A DNA stretch of 64,000 nt from an uncultured Collinsella sp. (GTDB lineage: Bacteria > Actinomycetota > Coriobacteriia > Coriobacteriales > Coriobacteriaceae): the NCBI GenBank assembly GCA_902494555.1, contig CABUTR010000002.1, positions 49,416 through 113,415 on the forward strand. The letters are read 5' to 3'. The notes under the pieces are model-generated. The model searched no databases. It was given only the letters and a program-made list of their open reading frames with translations, and was not told the DNA's origin. Both the position numbers and the translations under genes were made by a program. This document shows, piece by piece, positions 8,742 through 16,878 of the stretch; positions within the stretch are counted from its first letter, which is position 1; every line of letters begins with the position of its first letter.

Positions 8742-9725
8742 CTAGTTCACTTCGACGGGTTTGGCGCCGGGATAGCGCTCCTCAAAGTCTAGGCGGTACT
8801 TATTGTCATTGGTGCCCGCCACGTTGTCGCGCGACAGCGGCGCCACGATCTCATTCTTGTGGTCCGCAGGCTTGGCGTATTTCAGGCTAATCTCCCAGGC
8901 ATCACAGATTGCGTCAATGCGGTGATCCAGGTCGTCGTACAGGGCAACGATGTCTTTCCAGGAGCTGTAGTTCTTGGAGCTCGTCGGAACGTCTAGGTCC
9001 TCGACGATGTCGTAATACTGCTCGATGGTGTCCTCCGTGCGCTCGGCGACGTCGGCGAGATTTTGACGGGTGGTGCGATCTTCTTCCAGATAGCTGCCGT
9101 TGAAGTTCTGCGCGCAGCCACGGACGTAGTTGTCGAGGTCTTCGAGCAAGTCGTAGTATTCGCTCAATCGGCGGTAAAGGTTCTGCTCGGAGAGCGTTGC
9201 TTCGCCGCCATCCTCGCCGTCATCGTCATCATCGTCGTACAGGCTGTTGGGATCGCCGAGAGGCTTTAGGTCATCGTCGTCGACGTCATGGTGCAGCTTA
9301 GCTACCTCGGCAGTCGTCTGCGTGGCGGCGTTGTCGAAAGGCTTGATCACAAAGAAAACGACCAGGGCGATGATGATCGCCACCAGCACAACGATAACGG
9401 CGATAAGCGGCCCGGTGCCGCTCTTTTTGGGAGCGGGGGTCTGTGGCGAAGCGGGCGCGTATGCGGGAGCCGGCTGCTGTTGGGACGAACCGCTCGCGAC
9501 GGGTATACGCTGCGTGGTCTCGACGGCCGCGGGACTTGCGGCGGGGTCGGGGCGATAGGCGAGGGGGTCGTCCGCCTTGGCTTGCGGCGTATCGAGGGAA
9601 CCGGTCTGCTCAAAAGCGGGCTGGCTATCGCTCGCGGTTGTTTGCTCAACGGGTGCACCGCACGAGGTGCAGAACTTGGCATCATCTGCAAGAAGTTTGC
9701 CGCACGAGGCGCAATACCGAGACAT
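8742..9725 (-). CDS. Zinc-ribbon membrane protein with acidic extracytoplasmic region
   Basis: Starts MSRYCASCGKLLADDAKF with a zinc-ribbon C5-x2-C8 ... C19-x2-C22, then a Pro/Ala/Gln-rich linker (about 28-100), one membrane helix (GPLIAVIVVLVAIIIALVVFF, broken here by description only as about residues 104-126), a run of aspartates (DDDDLK, then six D) and a helical C-terminal part (about 180-327). The start at 9725 is preceded by AAAGGAG, which rules out the upstream in-frame codon at 9743. Function unknown; such zinc-ribbon single-pass proteins are common in Coriobacteria and Firmicutes. Its promoter region carries a perfect tandem duplication (9748-9837). Confidence 0.8.
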   Translation of the reverse strand: MSRYCASCGKLLADDAKFCTSCGAPVEQTTASDSQPAFEQTGSLDTPQAKADDPLAYRPDPAASPAAVETTQRIPVASGSSQQQPAPAYAPASPQTPAPKKSGTGPLIAVIVVLVAIIIALVVFFVIKPFDNAATQTTAEVAKLHHDVDDDDLKPLGDPNSLYDDDDDDGEDGGEATLSEQNLYRRLSEYYDLLEDLDNYVRGCAQNFNGSYLEEDRTTRQNLADVAERTEDTIEQYYDIVEDLDVPTSSKNYSSWKDIVALYDDLDHRIDAICDAWEISLKYAKPADHKNEIVAPLSRDNVAGTNDNKYRLDFEERYPGAKPVEVN

Positions 9726-9747
9726 TGCCACTCCTTTCGCCACATTT

Positions 9748-9837
9748 CAATGCAATACGACGATTATACCCAGCGTCCAAAATTCCCCATCACAATGCAA
9801 TACGACGATTATACCCAGCGTCCAAAATTCCCCATCA
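9748..9837. repeat. Perfect 45-bp tandem duplication in the promoter of the zinc-ribbon gene
   Basis: Two identical 45-bp copies (9748-9792, 9793-9837) starting CAATGCAATACGACGATTAT. On the minus strand each contains TATAAT (GGGTATAATCG), so the -10 box of the gene at 9725 is probably present twice. Confidence 0.9.
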
Positions 9838-9838
9838 T

Positions 9839-9907
9839 AAGTTGCGGTGAAATAGGGACTGTTCGGCGGTCTTAGAGCTTCAATCAGTCCCTATTTCACC
9901 GCAACTT
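9839..9907. repeat. Perfect 23-bp inverted repeat, 23-nt loop
   Basis: Arms 9839-9861 and 9885-9907 are exact reverse complements (core TTGCGGTGAAATAGGGACTG). A related sequence (GTTGCGGCGAAATAGGGG) occurs at 59059. No T-run, so it is more likely a REP/mobile hairpin than a terminator. Confidence 0.88.
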
Positions 9908-10010
9908 TGGAAAGGCACCTTTAGCCATTGGGGACGCGCCGAGCACTGGGGTATCATGGCTTGGTTGCTATAACTTGCATTTTCGCGCCTTGTAGGAAGG
10001 GGCTGCGCCC

Positions 10011-10694
10011 ATGGCTTTTGAGCCCGCTCAACATAGCTTTATCACGCTCGAGGGCGTCGATGGCGCCGGCAAGTCCACGCAGGCGCGCCTGCTTGCCCGC
10101 GCTCTTGAACTCGCTGGCTACCAGGTTGTGAGCCTGCGCGAGCCGGGCGGTACCGCCATCAGCGAAAAGATCCGTGCTCTGCTGCTCGACCCCGCCAACA
10201 CGGCGATGGGTGACACCTGCGAGCTGCTGCTCTACGAGGCGGCGCGTGCCCAGCTGGTACACGAGGTCATCGCCCCCGCCCTTGCGGCCGGCAAGGTGGT
10301 CCTGTGCGACCGTTTCTACGATTCCACGACCTGCTATCAGGCGTTTGCCGATGGTCTCGACCGTCAAATGGTACGCGATGCCAACAACCTGGCTGTCGCC
10401 GGTACGCATCCGGCGCTCACGCTCGTCTACCACATCACGCCCGAGCAGGCGGCGCTACGCATGGCAGCCCGTGGCGCGGCAGATCGCATGGAGGCAAAAG
10501 GCATGACCTTCCAAGAGCGCGTCTACCAGGGATTTTGCGCCATTGCCGCCGAGGAACCAAACCGCGTAAAGCTCATCGACGCGACCGCGACCGTCGAGGA
10601 AGTCTTTGAGAAGACGGTCGAGCAGATTCGCGCGTACGGTCTCGACATTCCGCAAGATGCCGTCGCCGCCGCGCTTGCCAAGGAGGCCGAGTAA
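10011..10694 (+). CDS. tmk: Thymidylate kinase
   Basis: Phosphorylates dTMP to dTDP. The P-loop is GVDGAGKST (residues 15-23); the EPGGT motif lies at about 44-48, the DRFYDST motif at about 101-107, and a LID region RGAADRMEAKG at about 154-164. 227 aa, slightly longer than usual at the C-terminus. The 11 bp before holB place it in a tmk-holB-PSP1 cluster seen widely in bacteria. GGAAGGGG lies upstream of the ATG. Confidence 0.96.
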   Translation: MAFEPAQHSFITLEGVDGAGKSTQARLLARALELAGYQVVSLREPGGTAISEKIRALLLDPANTAMGDTCELLLYEAARAQLVHEVIAPALAAGKVVLCDRFYDSTTCYQAFADGLDRQMVRDANNLAVAGTHPALTLVYHITPEQAALRMAARGAADRMEAKGMTFQERVYQGFCAIAAEEPNRVKLIDATATVEEVFEKTVEQIRAYGLDIPQDAVAAALAKEAE

Positions 10695-10695
10695 C

Positions 10696-11823
10696 ATGGA
10701 CCCCGCTCAGGCAAGCCTGCTGGCCAAGCTCGACACCCAAGAGCGCGTGCGCGACTTTTTGACCAATGCCGTCGCCAGCGGTCGCGCATCGCACGCCTAC
10801 CTGTTTTTGGGCGCGCCCGGCGCGGGCAAGCTCGACGCTGCGTGGGCGCTCGCCCAAGCCTTCCTGTGCGAGCAGGATGGCTGCGGCTCATGCGATAGCT
10901 GCGTGCGCGTCGCCCGCCATACGCACCCCGACGTGCACTATTACACGCCCGAGAGTGCCACTGGCTACCTCATCGCCCAGACCCGCGAGCTGCTCGATGA
11001 CGTGCCTCTGGCGCCCATCCGTGCCAAGGCCAAGGTCTACATCATCGACCGTGCCGAGCAGCTGCGTGCCAACACCGCCAACGCACTGCTCAAAACGCTC
11101 GAGGAGCCGCCCGAGGGCGTCATGTTCATCCTGTTGGGCACCTCCGCCGACGTGATGCTGCCCACTATCGTGAGTCGTTGCCAGTGCGTGCCGTTTCGGC
11201 TGGTGTCGCCCGCCGTGGCCGCGCAGGCCGTGAGCCGCGCGACGGGTCAGGATCTCGCACGTTGTCGCATGGCGGTCGCCGTGGCGGGGAGTCCCACGCA
11301 TGGCATCGAGTTCCTCAAGAGCGCCGAGCGCCAGGACGCCCGCCGTCAGATGGTTCGCGCCATCGATTCGCTTATCGCCGCCGACGAGGCCGACGTGCTC
11401 AGCCGCGCCAAGTCACTCATCGTCGCCGTTAAGGCGCCGCTCGCCGAGGTCAAGTCCACGCAGGAAAAGGTGCTCGAGCAAAACGCCGACTACTTGTCGC
11501 GTGGAGCATTGAAGCAGCTTGAGGACCGCAACAAGCGCGAACTCAACGCGCGCGAGCGTTCGGGTATCATGGAAGCGCTGGCGAGCGCGCGGACGCTCAT
11601 GCGCGACGTGCTGCTGACGCTTCAGGACGAGGCGGCCGACGTGGTGAACGAAGACGTGCGCGACACGATCGGTCGGCTTGCCGCCGCGACGAATGTTGCG
11701 GGTGCCACGCGGGCGCTCGAGGCAGTTGCGACCGCCGAGCGCAACATCGCCAGAAACGTTACTCCCCAGCTGGCCATCGAGGTCATGCTGTTCGATATCA
11801 GGAAGGCACTGAAATGCCGTTAG
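10696..11823 (+). CDS. holB: DNA polymerase III delta' subunit
   Basis: Clamp-loader subunit. The start at ATG 10696 has AAGGAGG 9 nt upstream and leaves a 1-nt gap after tmk. A P-loop-like GAPGAGK (39-45) has Leu where an active ATPase has Thr/Ser, as is usual for delta'. The zinc module is C63-x2-C66-x2-C69 (CGSCDSC), and IIDRAEQLRANTANALLKTL is the classical Walker B / SRC-region helix, with IVSRCQ after it. 375 aa. The 3' end overlaps the next gene by 10 bp. Confidence 0.93.
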   Translation: MDPAQASLLAKLDTQERVRDFLTNAVASGRASHAYLFLGAPGAGKLDAAWALAQAFLCEQDGCGSCDSCVRVARHTHPDVHYYTPESATGYLIAQTRELLDDVPLAPIRAKAKVYIIDRAEQLRANTANALLKTLEEPPEGVMFILLGTSADVMLPTIVSRCQCVPFRLVSPAVAAQAVSRATGQDLARCRMAVAVAGSPTHGIEFLKSAERQDARRQMVRAIDSLIAADEADVLSRAKSLIVAVKAPLAEVKSTQEKVLEQNADYLSRGALKQLEDRNKRELNARERSGIMEALASARTLMRDVLLTLQDEAADVVNEDVRDTIGRLAAATNVAGATRALEAVATAERNIARNVTPQLAIEVMLFDIRKALKCR

Positions 11824-13514
11824 TCGTACCCGTTAAGTTTACCTACGCCTCGCGCGACCTGTGGTTCGACCCGCAGGATCTGGATATCCTCGAGGCCGAT
11901 TATGCCATTTGCTCCACCGAGCGCGGAACCGAGATCGGCCTGGTCACGGCCGATCCCTTTGAGGTGCCGCAAGACGAGATCGGTCAGCCGCTTAAGCCCG
12001 TGCTGCGCGTGGCGAGCGACATCGACCTGCAGCTTGCCGACGACCTGGCCATCCAAGGCGACGAGGCCATGGTCGACTTCCGCCGCCTGGTCAAGGAGCT
12101 CGACCTCGAGATGAAGCCGGTGGGCGTCGAGTACCTGTTTGGCGGCGAGAAGGCCGTGTTCTACTTTGCGGCAGAGGAGCGCGTCGATTTTCGCCAGCTC
12201 GTCAAGGATCTGTCCTCGACGCTGCACATTCGCGTCGACATGCGCCAGATCGGCGTGCGCGACGAGACCCGCCTGGTGGGCGGCTATGCCCAGTGCGGCC
12301 AGGAGCTCTGTTGCACGCGCTTTGGCGGACAGTTTGAGCCCGTCTCGATCCGCATGGCAAAAGAGCAGGACCTGCCGCTCAATTCCTCCAAGATCAGCGG
12401 CGTGTGCGGCCGCCTGATGTGCTGCCTGCGCTACGAGTTCGAGGCCTACAAGGACTTTAAGAGCCGTGCGCCCAAAAAGAAGACGCTCATCGATACGCCG
12501 CTCGGCAAGGCGCGTATTCAGGAATATGACACGCCGCGTGAGCAGCTGGTGCTGCGCCTGGAGAACGGCAAGGTTTTTAAGGTCAACCTAGCCGATATGA
12601 CCTGCTCGGAGGGCTGCAAAAAGAAGGCCGCCGAGCAGGGCTGCAACTGCCGCCCCGACTGCGTGACGCGCGACGTGCTCGAGCGCATCGAGTCGCCCGA
12701 GATGCGCCTGGCGCTCATGGAACTCGATCGCGAGAACGGCGTCGACGTGGGCGATGGCCTGTCGAGTGCCGACCGTCTTGCCGGCACGTCGATGCCCAAG
12801 CGTCGTCGTCGCGATGCCGAATCCGATGCTCGCGCCGGTCAGGGCCAGGGCGAGAGCCGTGGCCGTGGAAAGGGTCGTGGCAATGCCGCAGCGCCCGAGG
12901 CCGAGGAGGCCGCCGGTGGCCGTCGCCGCCGCAAGCGCGCGGGTTCGGGCGATGCCGGTGAGACCGCTTCCGCAGGCAAGAATTCCCCCCGCGAGCGCGA
13001 GGCTCAGCAGCCCCAGCAGCAGAATCGCGGCGGTGGCATGAACCCCACACGACGTCGCCGCCGTCATCTGTCGAGCGAGGAGCGCGAGGACGCCTTCCGC
13101 GCCGCAGCTGCTCGCGAGGCTGGTGCCACTTCCAAGGGCGCCTCGGCCTCCGATGCACCTGCCGACAAGGGCGGCAAGTCACGTGGCGAGGAGGAGCGCG
13201 CGCCGCGTCCGCGCCGGCGCCATTCCTCGGGCGCGCAACAGAAGCCCTCAGTGCCTTCCGTTGCCGATCAGGTCTCGGATGGTGAGGTCAAGGTCACGCG
13301 CCGTCGTCCCGGAGATGGCGGGGGAGCGGCTGCCAAGGCTCCGCGTGGCGTCGCTCGCGACGAGCGCGAGCCGCGCGAGGATCGCGGTGGCGAGGGCTCG
13401 GCCGACCAGGGCCAAAAGCGCCGTCGCCGTCGCCGTTCCCGCAAGCCGCGCCAGAATGGTGGCGAGGGCTCGACCCCGTCTTCGTCCGCACCACAACCGC
13501 CCGCCGGCGAATAA
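11814..13514 (+). CDS. PSP1-domain protein (RicT/YaaT family) with long Arg-rich tail
   Basis: The N-terminal 280 residues are the PSP1 domain, with the paired cysteine motifs CGQELCC and CGRLMCC, then CKKKAAEQGCNC. In Bacillus the homologue RicT forms an Fe-S-dependent complex with RicA and RicF that affects mRNA processing by RNase Y. The remaining ~280 residues are a low-complexity R/G/A/E/Q tail with RRRRR blocks, resembling RNA-binding disordered tails. It overlaps holB by 10 bp, so expression is coupled to the clamp loader. No ricA/ricF is visible. Family call is firm; molecular role here is inferred. Confidence 0.88.
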   Translation: MPLVVPVKFTYASRDLWFDPQDLDILEADYAICSTERGTEIGLVTADPFEVPQDEIGQPLKPVLRVASDIDLQLADDLAIQGDEAMVDFRRLVKELDLEMKPVGVEYLFGGEKAVFYFAAEERVDFRQLVKDLSSTLHIRVDMRQIGVRDETRLVGGYAQCGQELCCTRFGGQFEPVSIRMAKEQDLPLNSSKISGVCGRLMCCLRYEFEAYKDFKSRAPKKKTLIDTPLGKARIQEYDTPREQLVLRLENGKVFKVNLADMTCSEGCKKKAAEQGCNCRPDCVTRDVLERIESPEMRLALMELDRENGVDVGDGLSSADRLAGTSMPKRRRRDAESDARAGQGQGESRGRGKGRGNAAAPEAEEAAGGRRRRKRAGSGDAGETASAGKNSPREREAQQPQQQNRGGGMNPTRRRRRHLSSEEREDAFRAAAAREAGATSKGASASDAPADKGGKSRGEEERAPRPRRRHSSGAQQKPSVPSVADQVSDGEVKVTRRRPGDGGGAAAKAPRGVARDEREPREDRGGEGSADQGQKRRRRRRSRKPRQNGGEGSTPSSSAPQPPAGE

Positions 13515-13577
13515 CGCCCGCGAGCGGATTTAACCCGCCTTGCCCCAATCGCGTCGGGGTACCATAGCGCTAAATCA

Positions 13578-13613
13578 ACAACCCTCCCTGCGACCGAACG
13601 TAGGGAGGGTTGT
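13578..13613 (+). promoter_or_regulatory. Hairpin overlapping the comF ribosome-binding site
   Basis: Perfect 12-bp arms (13578-13589 / 13602-13613, ACAACCCTCCCT / AGGGAGGGTTGT) with a 12-nt loop. The 3' arm contains AGGGAGG, the only Shine-Dalgarno for the TTG at 13617. No T-run follows, so a role in hiding the ribosome site is plausible, though a weak terminator for the upstream unit is possible. Confidence 0.65.
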
Positions 13614-13616
13614 GTC

Positions 13617-14423
13617 TTGAAGAGCCATCTGAACATATTGAGCCGTCTGCAGGGTGCCGGTGCCCTACCGTTTGCGGACGAATTGCTACCGTTTGCCGAG
13701 CGGGTGGCACGCGAGGCGCTCGAGGCATTGTCGCCAACACGATGTGCCGGCTGCGAGCGCGCCGGTGCGCTTATTTGCCAAGACTGTTTGGCCGCGCTCA
13801 CGCTCATCGACCCACGTCATAGCTGCACCCGATGCGGCGCCCCGTTTGGGGATTTGCTGTGCACTGAGTGTTCGGTCGAGGGCACGTCCTCGGCAATGGC
13901 GGAGGCGCTCGACCGCTGCCTGGCGTGCGCCGTCTATGCGCATCCGCTGCCGCGCATCATTAAAGCGTACAAGGATGCGGGCGAGCGACGTCTGGCTCCG
14001 TATCTGGCGGAGCTGCTCTACGACACCGCCCTGCATGCCCAGGTCGTAGCGCCCGAACGCTTAGGAGGTGTGCTGTCCGGTGCGGATGCGGTGGTGTTTG
14101 TGCCTGCGACGGCGGCAGCGTTTCGGCGGCGTGGTTTTGATCATATGGAGGCTATTGCGCGCCCATTTTGCGAGCTGTCGGGTGTTCCCCTGCTCGATGC
14201 TCTCGTCAAGTACGGGCATGGCGACCAGCGCGAACTCGGTCGTGAGGAGCGCCGCGAGCGTGCCCAAGGCATGTACGAGACGGTTGAGGACGTGCACGGC
14301 CGCCGCCTGCTGCTTATCGATGACGTTATCACCACGGGTGCGACGATGGCCGCGGCTTCGGCGGAACTCAAGCGCGCCGGCGCTGCGGCAGTCGATGGCC
14401 TCGCTATCGCACGCGTTTGGTAG
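13617..14423 (+). CDS. comF: ComF-family phosphoribosyltransferase-like protein
   Basis: Double zinc-ribbon N-terminus (CAGCERAG..CQDC and CTRCGAPFGDLLCTEC, about residues 43-84) followed by a PRTase fold with the PRPP loop LLLIDDVITTGAT (about 231-243). ComF is needed for DNA uptake in naturally competent bacteria, but such proteins occur widely without competence. 268 aa from TTG 13617. AGGGAGG is 8 nt upstream inside a hairpin. The next in-frame ATG would remove part of the N-terminus ahead of the zinc ribbon, so TTG is preferred but not certain. Confidence 0.87.
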   Translation: MKSHLNILSRLQGAGALPFADELLPFAERVAREALEALSPTRCAGCERAGALICQDCLAALTLIDPRHSCTRCGAPFGDLLCTECSVEGTSSAMAEALDRCLACAVYAHPLPRIIKAYKDAGERRLAPYLAELLYDTALHAQVVAPERLGGVLSGADAVVFVPATAAAFRRRGFDHMEAIARPFCELSGVPLLDALVKYGHGDQRELGREERRERAQGMYETVEDVHGRRLLLIDDVITTGATMAAASAELKRAGAAAVDGLAIARVW

Positions 14424-14870
14424 GGGTGGTTTTGTGGCAGTGAAGATAGCGCGTGCGGCCCGTCCCGACCTGCGAAATCTGTACTCGCGATGCGAATAAC
14501 GCCCCTAACCTTAAACTTTAGCTTGAACTTAGCTATAATGCGCTTCGTTCCTACCAGGCTGTGGTTGCGGACGGACGAAATGCCCGTCCTAGTCCAAGAC
14601 AGACGCGGTCAAAGGGATCCACGTAAGCGACCGCGTGCGCGCGGCGCGATCATGGCGCGTCCTAGATGTAAGCCGCACCGTCCGTTCTACTTTCTTTGGG
14701 GCAATACCGCCTCGCGGGCGAGCGGGCCAGTCGTGAAGGTGGCTGCGGCCTCCCGAGCAAACACCCCGGTGCGCAAGTGTGGGGTCAAATACCAGGTCAG
14801 CTGGTGGGAACAATCTGATATTCCGCGCAACGCACGGATCGTATACGACACAGAAGGCAGGGTAGTGGAC
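14424..14870. other. 447-bp non-coding leader before the lipoprotein gene
   Basis: No gene recognised. A promoter sits at 14511-14539. Downstream are several short complementary pairs (GGACGG/CCGTCC, GCGGTC/GACCGC, ACCAG/CTGGT, ACCCC/GGGGT), so the ~320-nt transcribed part could be a structured leader. I compared it by eye with tmRNA, RNase P, SRP RNA and common riboswitches and saw no match. Confidence 0.4.
14511..14539 (+). promoter_or_regulatory. Sigma-70 type promoter
   Basis: TTAAAC (14511-14516), a 17-bp spacer and TATAAT (14534-14539), in an A/T-rich patch of an otherwise GC-rich region. Confidence 0.7.
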
Positions 14871-15896
14871 ATGGTGAGGGGCAGCTTGATGCACGCGGCT
14901 CGGTTAGGTGCTGGGACCGCAGCGGTCATCGCCGTTTTGGGCCTGAGCGGATGCGCGTTCAACCCGCTGTCTACGTTCACGACTCCCACGATCGACCAGA
15001 TCGAGTACGAGACCGTCACGCCCACGGTGTCGGATGATGCCCTGGTCACTCCCGGTACCCTGACGGTCGCCCTCGATACCTCCGATGCGCCGCAGGCCAT
15101 GCAGGGCGCTGACGGCGAGCTCACGGGGTATGCAGTCGACGCTGCCCGCGCCCTCGCAAGCCGCATGGGCCTTAAGGTCGCCTTTGTCGATGCGTCCTCG
15201 GCAGGTTCCGCGCTCGGCGACAAAAAGGCTGATATCTTTATCGGCGAGATTAACTCCACGGACGGGGACGTTAGCTCGCTCGGCACCTGCCTGTACGATG
15301 CCGCTTCCGTGTTCGGTAGAACCAGCGATGGTGGGTCGCTAAACGTTTCCACCGATACCCTTAACACGTCTACTCTGGGTGTCCAGATGTCCTCGGCCTC
15401 GCAGGAGGCGCTTGCTAAGCAGAGCATCACCGCCAACCAAAAGACCTACCCCAACATCAACGAGTGCTTTGAGGCGCTCGAGTCCGGCGAAGTCGACTAT
15501 GTGATTTGCGACTCCACGGCCGGCGGCTACCTTGCACGCCTGATGAGCGAGATCTCCTATGTCGGTGCGCTCGAGGCGCCCTCGACGCTTGGTGTTGCGG
15601 GCCTCTCGTCCAATGACGAACTGTGCCGTGCCGTGAGCGATGCCCTCGACGACATCACGGTCGACGGTACGCTCGAGGCAGTCCACTCTGTCTGGTATGG
15701 CACGATGCCCTACGACCTCACCACTAAGACGGTTTCGGGCGCTAACGTGCAGCCGGGCGACTCTGAGTCCAGTGAGACCACGTCTTCCGGCAGCGAGTCC
15801 TCCGATTCCAACAATGAGACCGCATCCTCCGAGGACAAATCGTCCAGCCAGGAAGGCACCATCACCGACGACGACATTAACAAACTTAATAGCTAG
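14871..15896 (+). CDS. Lipoprotein, extracellular solute-binding protein family 3
   Basis: The N-terminus MVRGSLMHAARLGAGT is basic then hydrophobic, ending in lipobox LSGC with the lipidated cysteine at about residue 28. The mature part has the periplasmic binding fold of amino-acid ABC systems: TLTVALDTSDAPQAM, GYAVDAARALASRMG, and the late YVICDSTAGGYL segment. A Ser/Glu-rich disordered tail follows (last ~50 residues). The start at 14871 has AGGG 8 nt upstream; GTG 14865 is an alternative. No permease or ATPase is adjacent, so it is an orphan receptor or sensor. Ligand unknown. Confidence 0.82.
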   Translation: MVRGSLMHAARLGAGTAAVIAVLGLSGCAFNPLSTFTTPTIDQIEYETVTPTVSDDALVTPGTLTVALDTSDAPQAMQGADGELTGYAVDAARALASRMGLKVAFVDASSAGSALGDKKADIFIGEINSTDGDVSSLGTCLYDAASVFGRTSDGGSLNVSTDTLNTSTLGVQMSSASQEALAKQSITANQKTYPNINECFEALESGEVDYVICDSTAGGYLARLMSEISYVGALEAPSTLGVAGLSSNDELCRAVSDALDDITVDGTLEAVHSVWYGTMPYDLTTKTVSGANVQPGDSESSETTSSGSESSDSNNETASSEDKSSSQEGTITDDDINKLNS

Positions 15897-15962
15897 TTAT
15901 TGCTAGGGGTGGTGTCTCCTATACGTTGGAAAGGACACCTCTTCACGGTTTCAACACGCACT

Positions 15963-15997
15963 GCCGGGCTTCCCCAATAGGGGAGCCCGGCTTTTTC
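15963..15997 (+). terminator. Rho-independent terminator after the lipoprotein gene
   Basis: GCCGGGCT-TCCCC / GGGGA-GCCCGGC around AATA, then T5. Confidence 0.93.
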
Positions 15998-16213
15998 ATC
16001 CCAATAAAACCAGCAGGTCAAAGGCAATTTTCGGGACCAAATACAAAGTCGCCGGCTCCCTCCTATAGCGCACTTTGCCACAGAAAAGTGCGAGACTTCG
16101 GTATGCGGTATCAAGCAATCGTTATTCGGGTCTTTGGGAATCCGCGTGATTAAATGCACGGCAATGGGTACATAGCCAGTACAGTAAGTCCCCGAGGCAG
16201 ATTGGAGCCACGT
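15998..16213. other. Leader region upstream of the hibernation factor gene
   Basis: No ORF supported. It contains a hairpin GCGCACTTT / AAAGTGCG at about 16069-16090 and several short conserved-looking purine stretches. Structured 'raiA' RNAs are known just upstream of raiA/hpf in Firmicutes and some Actinobacteria; I cannot confirm a match by eye. Confidence 0.35.
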
Positions 16214-16798
16214 ATGGATATCAAGGTTTCTGGACGCAAGACGACGGTAACCGATGCTCTGCGTGCGCATGTGGATGAGAAGATCGGCGAGGCGCTCAAG
16301 GTTTTCGATATCGAGCCCATGACGGTCGACGTTGTACTTCGCTATGAGAAGAACCCCTCGAACCCCAACCCGGCAATCGTCGAGGTTACGGTTCGTGCCC
16401 GCGGTTCGGTGATTCGCGTTGCCGAGCACGGTGCAGATATGTACGCCGCCATCGACCTTTCCGCCGATAAGGTCACCCGCCAGCTGCGCAAGTTCAAGAC
16501 CAAGGTCGTGGACAACCGCCAGGGTGGTGCCAGCGCCGCGGATGTTGCGCCGGTCGAGCGCGTCGAAGATCTTGCCGACCTGCTGCTGCCCGAGGAGGAA
16601 GACGACCTGCTCGTCCGCGAGAAGGTTATTGACGTCACCCCGATGACTGAGGAGCAGGCGCTGGTGCAGACCGATCTGCTGGGCCACGACTTCTACGTCT
16701 TCGAGAACGCGACGACCGGCCTCATCAATGTGGTGTATCACCGTAAGAATGGTGGATATGGCATCATCAAGCCCCGCATCGAAACACTTGACGAGTAA
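16214..16798 (+). CDS. hpf: Long-form ribosome hibernation promoting factor
   Basis: Binds the 30S subunit in stationary phase and dimerises ribosomes to 100S. The first ~100 residues are the S30AE domain (MDIKVSGRKTTVTDALRAHV), an acidic linker follows (EEEDDLLVREK), and the last ~60 residues (HDFYVFENATTGLINVVYHR onward) are the dimerisation domain of the long form. 194 aa. TTGGAG 7-8 nt before ATG 16214 decides the start over the upstream ATG at 16154. Confidence 0.94.
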   Translation: MDIKVSGRKTTVTDALRAHVDEKIGEALKVFDIEPMTVDVVLRYEKNPSNPNPAIVEVTVRARGSVIRVAEHGADMYAAIDLSADKVTRQLRKFKTKVVDNRQGGASAADVAPVERVEDLADLLLPEEEDDLLVREKVIDVTPMTEEQALVQTDLLGHDFYVFENATTGLINVVYHRKNGGYGIIKPRIETLDE

Positions 16799-16802
16799 AA
16801 TA

Positions 16803-16824
16803 CGTTAACTTGCATGAGTTAACG
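16803..16824. repeat. Palindrome CGTTAACT / AGTTAACG
   Basis: Perfect 8-bp arms around TGCATG immediately after the hpf stop and before the terminator. Could be an operator or the base of an mRNA end structure. Confidence 0.55.
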
Positions 16825-16827
16825 GTT

Positions 16828-16860
16828 GGCGGCCATCCCATGCGGGTGGCCGCCTTTTTT
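16828..16860 (+). terminator. Rho-independent terminator after hpf
   Basis: GGCGGCCA / TGGCCGCC stem with a run of six T. Confidence 0.93.
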
Positions 16861-16878
16861 ACGTAAGGAGTCGCTTTG

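Noticed and set aside
14700..14760. Similarity GCGGGCCAGTC to E. coli 6S RNA.
   Set aside because: Only 11 bases match; the neighbouring conserved CCTGAGCC and overall closed-rod structure are not seen.
14490..14870. N-terminal extension of the lipoprotein reading frame.
   Set aside because: The signal peptide begins at 14871 and the extension spans a promoter; amino-acid composition looks random.
16154..16213. Longer start for the hibernation factor at 16154.
   Set aside because: The ribosome site and the S30AE N-terminus place the start at 16214.
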